Assembly: GCA_947095585.1 (NCBI GenBank) | Contig: OX352765.1 | Location: forward strand, 24,644,254-24,708,253 | DNA length: 64,000 nucleotides | Source: Nephrocerus scutellatus | Lineage: Eukaryota > Arthropoda > Insecta > Diptera > Pipunculidae | Reading direction: 5' to 3' | Shown: positions 48,801-58,689 of the stretch, in pieces | How positions within the stretch are numbered: position 1 is the stretch's first letter | Layout: each line of letters starts with the position of its first letter | The notes under the pieces: generated by a model | The model's input: the letters and a program-made list of their open reading frames with translations, nothing else | The model's database searches: none | What the model was told of the DNA's origin: nothing | Translations under genes and position numbers: made by a program

Positions 48801-50429
48801 TTGATTTTTACATGTGTTGGAAACAGACGTTATCGGCGAAAGAGTGAACTGGATTAGAAGTCACAGACAAGAGATAATTAATGAAAATGAGAAAGAGTGT
48901 TCGGGACAAAACAGAGCTCTGAAGAACGCCAGCATTTAACCGATGGATATCACACTTGAAACTATCCAAAACAACTTGGATTGATCGGTTCAGAATATAA
49001 CTTTTAATCCAATGAAACAGTTTTTCATTGACTCGATTGGTATGCATTTTGTTTTAAAGAGCTTGACACCAAACTCTGTCTCTTGGAAATATCGAGTGCA
49101 AAGACTTTGCCTTGGCCCAATTGATGAAAAGACTGGTTCCCCAGTTCGGTGACATATGCCATCAAATCACCAGTAGAACGTCGCGCACTGAATTCGTACT
49201 GCCGGTCACTAAGGAATGAAATGCCCGACTCTGTGTTTCCACATTTGAATGATCTGCAGTTATTTAAGACAGATGTGCATAGACGTCTCATCTTTTCGTC
49301 TCCCTAATTTCCTAACGTCAACGTTGTGCTATTATTAGAGTGCAAATCCCTTGAGAGTTTGGACAATTTAAAAAAAATGTTTCATGTGTTACATTATGTT
49401 TCATCAATTTTATTCCAGCGCGCCTTGAAAGTAAACTTTAAAAAAATTTACCTTCAAAAATGGTCTCACAATGTTTTTCATAGTTGTGGTGCTACTAAGA
49501 TTGCTCCATATCCAGCGCAATCAGCTAGAGCTTCGCTATAAGCACTGACAATAAAGCATAGCTACATTTCAATAACTTTTTCCATCTTATTTTTGCTCCC
49601 CACTATTTGCAGAATGTGACATACTCTGCCCGATATGGAAGAGTTTTACCATGGGCAATATGAACACATCGGAAGCTTTAGATTTCATGAGACTTTTATT
49701 TACCAAGAAGGAGGCATCACCAGTCCAAGACGAGGGTTGGATATTCCATGCGGTGAAGGGTTTGGAACAATCATTGGTAAGTTGACACCTCCTGCTAATC
49801 GTAGTAGTGTTGTTTTTGTGCTTCTGTTTCGCTTCCATAATTGCGACACATGCTCTCTGTTTGCATTATTTGTCTTCGAGTACTAAGCTAAGTGGGTATA
49901 TAAGTAGCTTTACGTCACCGGCATGAGTTGAAACTTGAGAATAACAATCTCGAGGTCATTCATATACCGAGTACCTGCAGCCCACCTCAAAGCTATGAGC
50001 TGCGACTTCTTAAGAAAAATAGATAATTAGCTCTAACGTTTGGATAACTTTCAGTTGTCGATTTCAGTGTTGGGTGGTGTGTGTCCGCATCGCTTTAATA
50101 TCCAACTCGCTCTTTGTTAATATTTCTTATGGTTATGACTTCACTCGGAAAACATCTCATTATAACCTTATGGACCACACACATCCTATTTGACTGAATT
50201 GTCTTTGCAGAACTCTTATCGGAAACTTCAAACGACCAAGGAACGGGCCAGCATAGTAAATCCTAAGATTTCAACCTGGCTCGGAGGACCATGGAGTCTG
50301 ACGGCGAATGTTGTGGCTTTGGATTATTTCACCAATACGAACATCATCGATATGGCAATCTATGCGAATCTGCACAAAGCTTTCACCATCGCCAACAAAA
50401 ACTTGATGAATTTCGAAATTGCTAATTGA
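39770..50429 (+). CDS. PI-PLC X domain-containing protein (arthropod PLCXD type)
   Basis: Seven coding exons: 39770-39884, 39958-40374, 43694-43832, 43883-44046, 44761-44979, 49613-49776 and 50211-50429. All junctions follow GT..AG and the phases agree, giving 478 residues. Residues 1-38 hold basic residues then a hydrophobic segment (FWIGITSFLIVIIAEQLV), a signal peptide or anchor, so the protein is probably secreted or membrane-attached. Residues 39-170 form the N-terminal domain of this insect family. The X domain follows (about 172-370): LFIPGSHASGAF with the first catalytic His180, and FGIRFLDLSIG. Where relatives have FWINHD and DFHRFPVGF, this protein has FWIVNENM and DFSSFPIGF, so the second catalytic His appears to be Asn243. 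Known enzymes of this fold cleave phosphoinositides; here the activity is doubtful. Confidence 0.9.
39958..40374 (+). CDS. PI-PLC X gene exon 2
   Basis: Acceptor CTATACTCGTAG ends at 39957; donor GTAAGATC at 40375. Encodes CPIYLTISLNEKTIEESF to KDLFIPG, including EWIGIFSDDP. Intron 2 (3,319 bases) carries LINE, SINE and hairpin sequences. Confidence 0.92.
40870..41330 (+). pseudogene. LINE RT fragment in intron 2
   Basis: Reads TGLDEIHQKFMKILFTNILP, which resembles the RT fingers (GxDxIxPKxLKxLLPxILP), then broken sequence. Short and frameshifted. Confidence 0.45.
41465..41755 (-). repeat. tRNA-derived SINE, copy 2 (in intron 2)
   Basis: The complement starts GGCGCCGTGGCTCATTGGAT (A box) and has GTGGTTTGAAACCCAG (B box), followed by the same body as the copy at 61691, including ACGGTGTCCCACCTCTCGCG and a CGCGCCGAATATT end. 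No clear target duplication was found. Confidence 0.85.
42190..42480 (+). pseudogene. LINE RT fragment in intron 2 (Jockey-like)
   Basis: Frames give LDIYNALDRVWHQDILQKMP and then, after a frameshift, INAGIPQGSVLSPKLF. These are the RT LDISKAFDRVWH and PQGSVLSP motifs. The YADD box is lost. It is related to the antisense fragment at 48808-49220. Confidence 0.7.
42614..42741. repeat. long hairpin (fold-back) in intron 2
   Basis: Arms 42614-42672 and 42683-42741 (59 bases each) pair with about ten mismatches around a 10-base loop. The outer arm begins AGCGCTTTC and ends GAAAGCGCT. It could be a small fold-back transposon or the source of a hairpin RNA. A single arm-like stretch occurs near 33490. 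Confidence 0.85.
43205..43500 (-). repeat. dispersed repeat family A, copy 6
   Basis: Begins AAAAAAACAACCCATAAACG, contains AAAGTGTTGTCATTGTAGAAA and ACACATGTGCGTAAAG, and ends AAGTTAATATAGAGAATTT. This copy shows both ends of the family: one TTAATATAGAGAATTTAAAA, the other AACAACCCATAAA. Confidence 0.7.
43694..43832 (+). CDS. PI-PLC X gene exon 3
   Basis: Acceptor TTGGTTCATAAAG ends at 43693; donor GTAAGAGT at 43833. Encodes SHASGAFSVNLTKTKSTVI to FGIRFLDLSI with the first catalytic His codon at 43699-43701. The next intron is only 50 bases. Confidence 0.9.
43883..44046 (+). CDS. PI-PLC X gene exon 4
   Basis: Acceptor TTTTAATATTGCAG ends at 43882; donor GTAAGTGG at 44047. Encodes FWIVNENMFVSQLTPILRDI and EVVIVDFSSFPI, the place where the second catalytic His would be expected. 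Confidence 0.9.
44390..44530 (+). pseudogene. LINE 3' tail in intron 4
   Basis: The stretch GGCATTATAAGGCTGCAAATCCCTG and the A-rich end match the tails at 33960 and 62620 (consensus ATTATAAGRNTGCRA). Only the 3' end of the element is present. Confidence 0.5.
44761..44979 (+). CDS. PI-PLC X gene exon 5
   Basis: Acceptor TTACCCTTTTTAG ends at 44760; donor GTAAGTAT at 44980. Encodes FYKRPERHSDLLRLIKEEVG, in which the RH motif is typical of the family, and KTGKYLLIIYPIEEL. Confidence 0.92.
45546..45990 (-). pseudogene. mariner-like transposase relic in intron 5
   Basis: On the minus strand: NQASFISKVVTIGQVN-like residues near 45930-45880, then NDADNAVTVNINRYRTKLTN at about 45800, with DLEYNV and a broken QDGATCHT-like region after it. 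This order matches the central and C-terminal catalytic domain of an insect mariner-type transposase. Frames are broken and the catalytic Asp motif QDG is lost. Confidence 0.6.
46245..46340 (+). repeat. family A end fragment
   Basis: Reads CCCGATTTTCTTCAAATTTT and then TTAGAGAATTTACATGAAAA and TTTTTATGGGTTGTTTTTTA, the same end seen at 27360-27400 and, complemented, at 52185-52225. Confidence 0.6.
46445..46560 (+). repeat. (TTGGTC)n hexanucleotide tract 1
   Basis: Three interrupted clusters of the TTGGTC unit; the first few units (GACCAAGACCA) are in inverted orientation, so the start can fold back. A second tract with the same unit is at 48250-48307. Confidence 0.85.
47280..47549 (+). mobile_element. 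hAT-like MITE, first inserted copy
   Basis: A complete 270-bp copy with inverted ends CAAAACC/GGTTTTG and the exact 8-bp duplication TAGAAAGC at 47272-47279 and 47550-47557, within the terminal repeat of the outer copy. Confidence 0.9.
47708..47977 (-). mobile_element. hAT-like MITE, second inserted copy
   Basis: A complete 270-bp copy in reverse orientation, flanked by ATTTTGC on both sides (47701-47707 and 47978-47984). An eighth base is ambiguous with the element's end. Confidence 0.88.
48250..48307 (+). repeat. (TTGGTC)n hexanucleotide tract 2
   Basis: Two clusters of TTGGTC separated by TTGCACACTCAG. Same unit and similar interruptions as tract 1 at 46445, about 1.8 kb away on the other side of the nested MITEs. 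Confidence 0.85.
48324..48617. mobile_element. MITE-like element with ~50-bp inverted ends
   Basis: AACGACATATTCGCTATCGC at the left end pairs with the right end (complement AACGACAGGCTTCGCCATCG), and the pairing continues through CCAAAAATGCTGCGA and TTTAGGTTT. Interior CTGCGGCTCGCTAGA also occurs near 63250. No coding sequence and no evident target duplication. Confidence 0.6.
48808..49220 (-). pseudogene. LINE RT fragment in intron 5 (Jockey-like)
   Basis: The minus strand reads LSDRQYEFSARRSTGDLMAY, then GKVFALDISK, then INYLLSVTSNPVHSFADN after NAGVLQSSVLSRTLF. These are RT fingers to palm motifs in order. The YADD box reads FADN, so the catalytic Asp pair is broken. One frameshift is evident near 49040. 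Confidence 0.8.
49215..49350 (+). pseudogene. LINE C-terminal tail, opposite orientation
   Basis: The plus strand reads RNEMPDSVFPHLNDLQLFKT then DVHRRLIFSSP, the WNxLPxSVFP type of C-terminus seen at 33800 and 62470. It abuts the antisense RT fragment at about 49215, so the two pieces are in inverted arrangement. Confidence 0.6.
49613..49776 (+). CDS. PI-PLC X gene exon 6
   Basis: Acceptor CCACTATTTGCAG ends at 49612; donor GTAAGTTG at 49777. Encodes ECDILCPIWKSFTMGNMNTS to WIFHAVKGLEQSL in phase with exons 5 and 7. A conserved WGN-like motif of relatives is replaced by WKSF. Confidence 0.9.
50211..50429 (+). CDS. PI-PLC X gene exon 7 (last)
   Basis: Acceptor AATTGTCTTTGCAG ends at 50210; phase 0. 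Encodes NSYRKLQTTKERASIVNP, WLGGPWSLTANVVALDYF and the C-terminus, with stop TGA at 50427-50429. Confidence 0.92.
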   Translation, partial: NSYRKLQTTKERASIVNPKISTWLGGPWSLTANVVALDYFTNTNIIDMAIYANLHKAFTIANKNLMNFEIAN

Positions 50430-50537
50430 TCATATGCGATGCTATGGCTGTCCTCCTGCTGATGAAGTTGCTGATACTTTTCAAGTTGTTCATAAGTTTT
50501 TGTTGTGTATAGTATATATTTATTTGAAATATCTAAT

Positions 50538-50543
50538 AATAAA
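50538..50543 (+). promoter_or_regulatory. polyadenylation signal of the PI-PLC X gene
   Basis: AATAAA 109 bases after the stop codon, in AT-rich sequence, fits the end of this transcript. Confidence 0.65.
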
Positions 50544-50839
50544 ATGTATGAAATAAGAAATTATTTTCTTAATGAATTAAATACAGGCGCAACAATCCAG
50601 CGAATAAACTGCGGGGCGTTTTTACACGCAACAACATTATTAACCAAGTTTCATAAGACATGAATTTTTAAGACTCGCTCAGACAAGTTAAGTATAATAC
50701 CAGCTTTACGCAAAAATACCTCCGGGTCACTTGACAATTACACAATTCTTGTGAAGTATGACTTTCTTCCAAACTTCCGCGTTTACAGTTACAGCAAATG
50801 TAACAAAAATTCATATTAACATAAGCAGGTCACCATCTA
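50544..50839. other. no gene seen
   Basis: Short intergenic stretch after the PI-PLC X gene; nothing recognised. Confidence 0.5.
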
Positions 50840-51130
50840 CTTGTGTACGCTTTCTAAGGCGATGTCCTATCTGTGGTATCTATATTTGATTAGAAGATCT
50901 TGCGGGCTGGATAGTTGATGTCAATCAGCTCTACAAGCTCTACAAGATCTCAATCGTCTAGTACGTAAAATTCGACATTGAATCTTCTTCTTCAAGACCT
51001 GTCAACGCAAACGAGACAGAAAATCGTCCGAATAATTTCTCGCTTGAAACGACCAAAAATATCTTCATCTACTTTCGATAAAGTTCATGCTTCAGCGCCA
51101 TAGAGCAAAATGAATAATCTTGAGAAAGTT
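50840..51130 (-). pseudogene. RTE-like LINE RT C-terminal fragment
   Basis: The minus strand reads FILLYGAEA then TLSKVDEDIFGRFKREIIRT and RRRFNVEFYVL, ending in DLVELVELIDIN. This matches the post-palm region of RTE-type LINEs (LLYGAEAWTL, FERKIIRTIFGP). Several stops. Confidence 0.65.
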
Positions 51131-51600
51131 ATAGATAACTTCCAAAGATGTCTTCATTTAGTCGGAAGAGATTAGAGTTAACCTTACCAAGCTGGGATTA
51201 GATAAGCGTACACCGGGAACGCTTGCAAGGCAAAGAGTCTTTGGAATTCCATCAATGCTTATAACGCCGCCATAATGTACCTAAGCGGATCAACCACTGC
51301 AGCCTATCTGTCAAAGTATGAGGCAACAAAACCCATCTGTTCGAAAATCAAGAAGTTTATAAATAAGAACTCCCCCGAATTATGAACAGGAACAGACGGA
51401 TACAACGAATTTCAACCCGACTTCATCTCAAGGAATCGAAGTTTCAGAATCGTCGCTGAACCAACAAGATGCACAACCAAACCATGAAGCCGAGCAGCAC
51501 ATAACCCAGACGATCAGGATGCAAGACCAACTCACATATGCATTTGTGCACAAAGTTTGGTTCTTCTTAATTAACCCCGAGGGAGGAAACACAATTAATC
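51131..51600. other. unassigned sequence
   Basis: Nothing recognised with confidence; the right part (51370-51600) may be the beginning of the gag-like stretch that follows. Confidence 0.4.
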
Positions 51601-52100
51601 CACCACAGCAGCCACACCCATCCCAGGCAACCGAAGTATTCCTACACGCCATAGCAAGCGGCCGCTAGTACGCCGCAGGATCACGTACTGCCATTAAAAT
51701 TCCGGATGTTAGTCTACTTGAGTATAGTGGAGACATCACGAAGTATCGTGAATTGATCAGTTCAATTCACTGGTGCCAAGAAGTCAACCTCAACCATTAA
51801 TCGATTTGTTTTGCTTAAATACAATTGACTGGGAAGGGATTAGCGGCAATTCGTGATCTAGATCTGGCAATTATCAAATAGCCTGGTTATATTTAGGACA
51901 CCGGGACTCCTAGCAAAAGTGGAATTAGAAGCTTTAATAGCTCCAGGCTTCCTACCTTAGAGGAAATAGAAGATATCATATTCAAAGATTATCAGCACCA
52001 TCAAGACAATAGCTGGAAATTGTGCAACCGCATCAAAAGGTACCCAAGAAAGATTTCTGTATTCCGCACACGAAAGAACATGCCACCGTCCAACCGCGCC
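51600..52100 (+). pseudogene. BEL/Pao retrotransposon gag relic
   Basis: Plus-strand frames give TAIKIPDVSLLEYSGDITKY, then IQLTGKGLAAIRDLDLAI, then EEIEDIIFKDYQHHQDNSWK. This order resembles the gag of BEL/Pao LTR retrotransposons (LPxxxLPxFSGDxxEW, then LTGEAAxxI). Stops interrupt it, and no protease, RT or LTR was found nearby. Confidence 0.5.
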
Positions 52101-52184
52101 AAATAAAATGTGTTTCATTTGCACCGATCTCAAAATAAGGCTTATAATTTGACCATGAGTCTAATGACAAGCAAAAATGTAAAA

Positions 52185-53005
52185 AAACAACCAATAAAAA
52201 TTTCAAATTTTTCATGTAAATTCTCTAAAAGGAGTTACATATGTGTGCACAGTTAAAATCGGGTTAATTTAGAAAAAAATTATATTAGAGCCCCTTTACT
52301 TCAAATTTTTTACAAAAATTGTTGCTACCGGAGATATGTGTATGGGAGCCCCAGACCTTTGGGCCCGATCACTTCCGAATTTCAATAGGAAGTGTTGTCA
52401 TCGGGACCTCAGTCACTCCAAAAAATTTCCAGAAAGTTTTGCCCATCGGAGATACCTATGTGTTTAAAATTTGAAGAAAATCAGGCTTATTTTTAAAAGA
52501 TTTATATGGGCACCACTCGGTCCTCAGGGCCCTTTCGCTCCAAAAATTTAACAAAAAGTTTTGTCCATCGGAGATACCTATGTGTTTAAAATTTGAAAAA
52601 AATCAGGCTTATTTTTATAAGATTTATATGGGCACCACTCGGTCCCAGGGCCCTTTCGCTCCAAAAATTTAACAAAAAGTTTTGTCCGTCGGAGATACCT
52701 ATGTGTTTAAAATTTGAAGGAAATCAGGCTTATTTTTATAAGATTTATATGGGCACCACTCGGTTCTCAGGGCCCTTTCACTCCAAAAATTTAACAAAAA
52801 GTTTCATCCATCGGAGATAGACATGTGTTTTAAATTTGAAAAAGTCGGGTTAATTTTTAAAAAAAATATATTGGCACCCCTTTCTGGAGGCGCGAAGGGT
52901 GGCAATATAAATTTTTAAAAATTAACCCGAATTTCTTCAAATTTGAAACACATATGTATCAACGATGGACAAAACTCTTTGTGAAATTTTTGAAGTGAAG
53001 TGGCC
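52185..53005 (-). repeat. dispersed repeat family A, copy 7, expanded tandem array
   Basis: Five tandem units of about 121 bp with start points near 52330, 52448, 52570, 52691 and 52813, each with GGAGATACCTATGTGTTTAA and GGGCACCACTCGGTCC. The middle three are almost identical, which implies recent amplification by unequal exchange. Left end AAAAAACAACCAATAAAAAT, as in copy 6. Confidence 0.85.
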
Positions 53006-54640
53006 CTGGATCAAACTTTGCACACATATGTATCGCCTTTGGTGTGACGTTTGGGATATTCGTATTCGCAAATTGGCTGCAACTATCCGCGTCAACGTTG
53101 ACAGCTGGAAAGGTGCGGACATCAAGCATACTCACGTCGCGTACTGCGTCGCTCGCAAAGACTTGACGTTGATTACGGTGTGGTGATCCGGACGACGCAA
53201 AACTCCGCCGTGGACATTCAGATGAGGAAACTTGTGCTTGCCATATTTGCATTCCTTACCGCAGCAAAGTCAATCAGCATTATTCTTGATGAATAAGCCT
53301 GGTAGGCCGGTCATTAGATAGTCCGAATTTCCGAAAAAAGTTGTTCAATAAGTCATTCAGCTTAACTAAAAATTGGTACACCATGGTTGACTTCATTTAA
53401 GAAATTAATTCCCTCGCTGCTGTTTCACCTTATGGGAGTCCAGTTTTGGGAATATTTACTCGTTGCAGGGTAATTGTTACTCTTCTTTGGTCTGTCGAGC
53501 TTGAGGTGGCCTTCTGCAGGTACAAGATCTACGATCGCATAGCTCTAGGTTTCATTGTAGCAGTTACGTAACTCCTTCTGCCACGACTGGGCTTACCTGT
53601 AGCTAAGAATCTACAACAATTTAATGTCATAAACACATCTCTTAGCGTACTACAACCACCATTTAATCAGTTTTTAACTTAACTTAGCAGCACTTAATAA
53701 ATACTTCATACGGTATGTACAAATATTTTATCGATATAATTGACATCCGTTCTGCTTCGTTAGTTTGGTTAAATTTATTTATTACAAGCAGTTCAAATTC
53801 AGAGCCTACATACGTTGTTGGCAGGCTCACCAACTGGCTAGCACATAAGTGTTTAAAAAACTCAAATCATCTGAAGGTCGCGTTCTTTTCATGGACGTCT
53901 CGCATGCAACAGCTTTCCACGAGTCGCAATACACATAAAAAATGTAAAACTTTTCACCTAAACTCGCCCAACAACAAGATATTGCCCGCTTAGCAACTAA
54001 AGCGACTCTATCTTGCAGCAGTTAAATGGTGTAGATTGAGGCTCGTAAGTTGATTATCATTCCAAAGTCGAAATGTCAATGAATTGACGTGACGATAACC
54101 ACGTGATCGGGGGCAGAAGGCAAGCAGTCGGGCGCCGCTACCGCTGCCATTAAATGCAGTCTGAGAGGTATGCCACGTCCAAGCGCATGGGCGATACATG
54201 CACCGACGGATTACGTCAGGAAAGCGCTAGAGCTGCTACGTTGGCACACAGCAGACTTAAAATGCAAATCCGTTGATGATTCATACCGTATAACCGCCTG
54301 CAGTTGGTGCAACTGAAATTAGCTTTCGTTAGATTAACTGCACATGCATACAAGTTAACCCGTTTGACTGCTTCATTGCAAATTGGTAATATGATTTCTA
54401 TTGGCGACCGACGGTGTTAATACTCTGGGCAGCCTCCTTCTGTAAGCAATATGTGCTGTCTGTCTGTGCCGTCTGTGGCCCATGGTAATTAAAGCAAAAC
54501 TAACTTTTAACTGCAATAGTCATTCCCGTCGGTACAAAAATATGCTTTTTAATTAGTACTTTAACATCGTTACAACGATGTATGCCAGACGACATTTTTA
54601 GCTTCAATTTAAAGATTTAAAAGACTCACAAGCAATGCTA
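53006..54640. other. unassigned sequence
   Basis: No gene recognised. 53010-53290 is less AT-rich, and its open frames on both strands have no recognised family. Confidence 0.4.
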
Positions 54641-55530
54641 GAAACGGTCTTTTCAAAATTAAAACCAAAATATATATATATGTTTGAAAACAAGACCAAC
54701 ATTATGATTCACTCATTTTTAAAACCGAAACCAAATTATTAGTTCAATTAAAATCAAAAACAACAAGTTCTCAAAAAAAAAAAAGACCAATACCTCAACT
54801 TTCTTTTATTTTTTTAAACATTTTTTTTACATAGATATTGGTGGAACACCAAAAACCAACAAAATTAGCAACCGGAAAAACCGAAACCATACCCAAATTA
54901 GAAAAACTAACATCAAACCCAAAAATTATCAGTCGGGAAAACCGAAACCAAAACCAATAATTCCATTAAGGAAAGCCGAAACCAGAATCAAGAATTATCA
55001 GTCATAGAAACCAAATCCCAAAAAAAACCGAAAACCCGAAACGCATAGCCAAAAATTAGCAGTCAGACATACCAAAATTAAAACCTAAAAGTTCCAGTCA
55101 AGAAAATCGAAAATAGACTCAAAATTATCTGTCAGAGAAAGAAAATCAAAAAATCCGACACCCAAACCGAAAAATTATCAGTCAGAAAAAGCGAAGACAA
55201 ACAGTTTGTCTGTCAGAGAAAACAACAATTCATAATTTCGGGATTATCAAAGAATTTTTTGGTTTTTGTGATTTGGGTTTCATGTTTGGTTTTTCTGGGT
55301 CAAAATTTTCACCTAGAAAAACCAAACACCAAAGAATCAGAAAAACTTTCCTTGGCAGAAAAACCGAAAACGACACCTAACATATCCGTCAGAAAAACCG
55401 AAACAAAAAATTATCAGCTAGCGAAACCAAATCCAAAAAAATCCGAAACCCAAACCCAAAAATGATCAGTCGGGATAACCAAAACTAAAAATTCCAGAAC
55501 TCATCAATCAAAACAAACCAAAGCAGAATT
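54640..55530. repeat. degenerate AAACCGAAACC repeat region
   Basis: A 900-bp stretch of A-rich DNA in which ACCGAAACC and AAAATTATCAGTCAGA-like motifs recur irregularly about every 35-60 bases. The longest open frame (55259-55465) is only a translation of these repeats. No protein or transposon recognised. Confidence 0.75.
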
Positions 55531-55599
55531 CGTTGAGAAGATGCCACGATGTCCCCTCGGTTTCCCCGCAGCAACTAATTTTATTTTCTTTAGATGCCC

Positions 55600-56830
55600 T
55601 TTAAGTGTGCCATGTTAGGAAACCGGTAATGATTTTTACATTACTTCTACTTAGATCCAATATCAGGCGAACCCTCTTAGGGTTATAGCTCCCAAGCATC
55701 TCTTTTGCTTGCCGTAAGCCTGGGATCCTCTCCCATATTACGGAAGCGGCTGCTTTACCTATTTTACGTAACTCTTCCCGCATCATGGGGTACCCTATAC
55801 CAAAGAACGGTTCTGGCACTACTAGCGGAGTTTCTGCTCCTTTATTGGCGAGCCCATCCGCTGCTTCGTTGCCTTCTATGCCAGACCATTTCTTATCGCC
55901 CCATGGGAAGCGCTATCGAATTCGATATCAAGGCGCATAGCGCGATTTCCTTCATGGTAAGGGACCCCTCTATACTTTCCGTCAGCTCCCACAGTGCGGT
56001 CTCCATAGATCAGCCCGCTCTGTATGCATGCTGACTGGCTGACTGGAGTGGTTCTCTTTCCAGTACTTCCGACCTTATGTAATTATCGGATAACCTTTTC
56101 GATAGTATTAGTACGAACGAAATTAGGCTAATTGGTTTGTAGAACTTGGTATGAATACCACCCTTGCCCTTCTCCGTCTTGTTGGTATATACCCGAGTGC
56201 TAGGCTAGTTCTAAATAGTCTTAAGAGGTTTGGAATGAAGTTATCTAATACAGCTTGCATGACTGCAGGGATTACCCCGTCCACATCTGCCGATTTATAG
56301 GGCTGGAGTCTTGTAACTGCCCATCGGATTCCTTGCCTTCCGAGGCCTTCTTCCAGTCCTCCCTGCTTGCCCTGAGGCGGTTCAACTCCATCTCGGGCTC
56401 GGTACTGGTCACTGTGCTACCTGGGATGTGTGTTTTGAAGAGAAGGAGCGCTCTCTGCTCCTCGTTTTCTGTGAACTTCCTGTACTGGTCCATCATTGGC
56501 GTCTTGATACTCTTTACTTCTTTTGCCATCGCTTTAAGAAATCTGTCAGATTTTGTAGTATTGGCTACTTTTGCGTTTGGCTCTTCTTACTTTTGTATTG
56601 CATGCTGTTAGAGCTTCTCCATATTGCTGCCAAATGCCCCACCTCTTAGCGGTTTTGAAGAGTTTCCTCACCTGCTTACGAAGGGTTGACAGATTCTCGC
56701 TCCACCATGGAGTTTCATGGCTCACTTTGGGAGTGCTCACCGGGCAACTCGACTCATGCGCATCGGAGATTGCCCTAATAATTTCTCTTGCCGCACATTC
56801 CAGCTCATGTGGACACTTGGCCACTCTTTG
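55600..56830 (-). pseudogene. R1/LOA-type LINE with internal deletion
   Basis: In order on the minus strand: TPWWSENLSTLRKQVRKLFK and YGEALTACNTKVRRAKRKS (linker, about 56740-56560), LLLFKTHIPGS (56440), PYKSADVDGVIPAVMQAVLD with FRTSLALGYIP (RT fingers, 56300-56180), RLDIEFDSASHGA (palm start, about 55930), then directly an RNase H end (WARQ and AD-like region) and MPEPFFGIGYPMMREELRKI, LILDLSRSNVKIITGFLT (55819-55601). The palm and most of the RNase H are missing. Several frameshifts. Confidence 0.8.
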
Positions 56831-57849
56831 AAATTAAATGTGTTCCAAGTTGTATCTAAAATTGGTTCTGAAAACTTCCCAATTTGTCCTTCTAGGATTC
56901 CAAATAATCCCAGTTCAAATATGATTATAGGATAGAGATGACTCGAAAGAGACCCTACACTTATTGAGTACTCGACTCACGGTCGGAGTTCCGAGGGTGA
57001 TGTCAAGTACTTCTTCCCTTACCCGATTTGTATCTAGTATTATCTACCTGTATCTAGTCGGTACTCCACAAGTATCCATCCCAGGCCAAAGAAGTTGGAT
57101 TAATAACAAATTTACAGATGATGTTCAGCAGCATTTGCTTAGTGAGTGCAAAGCCAACTACTACCAACGATATTTACATGAATGGTGGCTTTTGACTTTT
57201 GGTCTCTCTTTTTTTTTGTAATTGCAAGGCACAGTGTCTAATATTATACAATCGAACATTCTGACTGCGAGACTGACTTAGACTGACTGCCTTGACTAAC
57301 CGGACCCTAGAGACAGAGCTGGCTGCTGTAGTGCTGTTGCTGCCAGCTAATCTCTGTTACCGATGAGATGTTGATGATGTCGTGGAGCACACGGGACCAG
57401 TGTACAGCTTTTCATCGGCGACTGCTGTGTATTTTTATTATTAATTTGTTGATTACCTGACCTGACAGCGAACGCATTTATGTATTGCTCTGCACTGCAC
57501 TGATGCAAAGAGAACTCCATCAGAAATGATAAATGTCATTAGATTGCCAATTATGTCGTTGGAACATTTAGAAAAATTATTAATTCATATTGTAGTTTGC
57601 GGTGCAGTGAAACATTTGGAGCAGTCGTACATGAGTACAAGTACATTAGTGTTTGATGAGAAGGTACGACTTGAGCCTACAATAATTGTGAGGAAAAATT
57701 ATCGCAAGCTTTGTGATGACAATTTTAATGGATGACGATTATTTAAAAAAAAAAAAGGTGAAGAAAAGTGCTTTAGAGATTTTAATTTCCTTTTCTAATT
57801 CTATTTTGGCTCAGGAATCGAAGTCCGGTTATTGCGTCCCCACACAATA
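56831..57849. other. unassigned sequence
   Basis: An open frame of 69 codons at 57526-57735 has no recognised family. No RNA gene or transposon end seen. Confidence 0.4.
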
Positions 57850-58640
57850 TTGTTCCACCGGTTCCGATTTATAGCCGATGTTATCCAGTTTAACATCCCT
57901 AATCTCTGGGCGGCTTGGTATACGGCATCCTAGTAGAATTTGCCAGCCTCGTTTTCGTGTCCCATAAATCTTGTCACAAAGGACAATCCTTTTTGGTCAT
58001 GCAAGCTAGGTGTCTGGCTCATGGAAGACTACCACGCTTGATTTTCTTCATAATATCTACTTTGGGGTAACGCTATCAGATTACGATCTGTCTATTTGTA
58101 GAATACGTGGTGTATATTGCGCCATACAGTGGAATCTTTGCGTAGAATTTCTGCGCCTGGTGCGGTCCTCACTCTCGATACTGTTCTACTTAAGTACTGC
58201 TCGCTGCCTTATTTACTCTCCCTTCATGAAGGGGAATCCAATCGCTTGACCGTAGTTGTTTGTTACTTCGTTGTGAAGAGCAGCCGTGTTGACTCGAATC
58301 TGATTCGCGGATACAATCTGCTCTCGGAACACTTTTTCAATCCGTGTCGGGTATTGGTGGCATTCCATCAACACGTGGTCTATCTGGTTACCGGTGACTT
58401 CATTAGAAGATACCCAGGTGGCTTAGTTTATATTCTTAACCACAAACCCTGTACTCGAAACAACCAAGATCTTACTTGCTGCCATTGCTATGACTCGTTG
58501 TGCAAGTGCAATGTCATTAGTATTCTCGAGTGAACTATGCGTGCCAATGTACTGCTAAAATTCTAGCTCCCAACATATTTTTACGTTCATGTCCCCTAGA
58601 ATTATTTTCATCATACTGAGCGCAGGCATAGAGTACCCGT
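57850..58640 (-). pseudogene. decayed copy of the 36.9-kb LINE endonuclease
   Basis: The complement is colinear with 36940-37850: a QYDE..ILGDMNVKI-like start, GNQIDHVLMECHQYP-like middle, then ANQIRVNTAALHNE and NLI-like end. More stops than the plus-strand copy; the SDHYLV motif has been lost here. Confidence 0.65.
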
Positions 58641-58689
58641 TCGCGACTAATTCAATGAGTGTCGGGTATTAGTTCGACAGTCCCGAAAA

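Noticed and set aside
53006..53290. Possible exon pair with open frames on both strands
   Set aside because: No recognised family, no consistent splice sites, and adjacent to family A satellite sequence.
55259..55465. 68-codon open frame rich in Lys/Pro/Thr
   Set aside because: Pure translation of the degenerate ACCGAAACC repeats.
57526..57735. 69-codon open frame
   Set aside because: No family resemblance and no exon signals; flanked by transposon debris.
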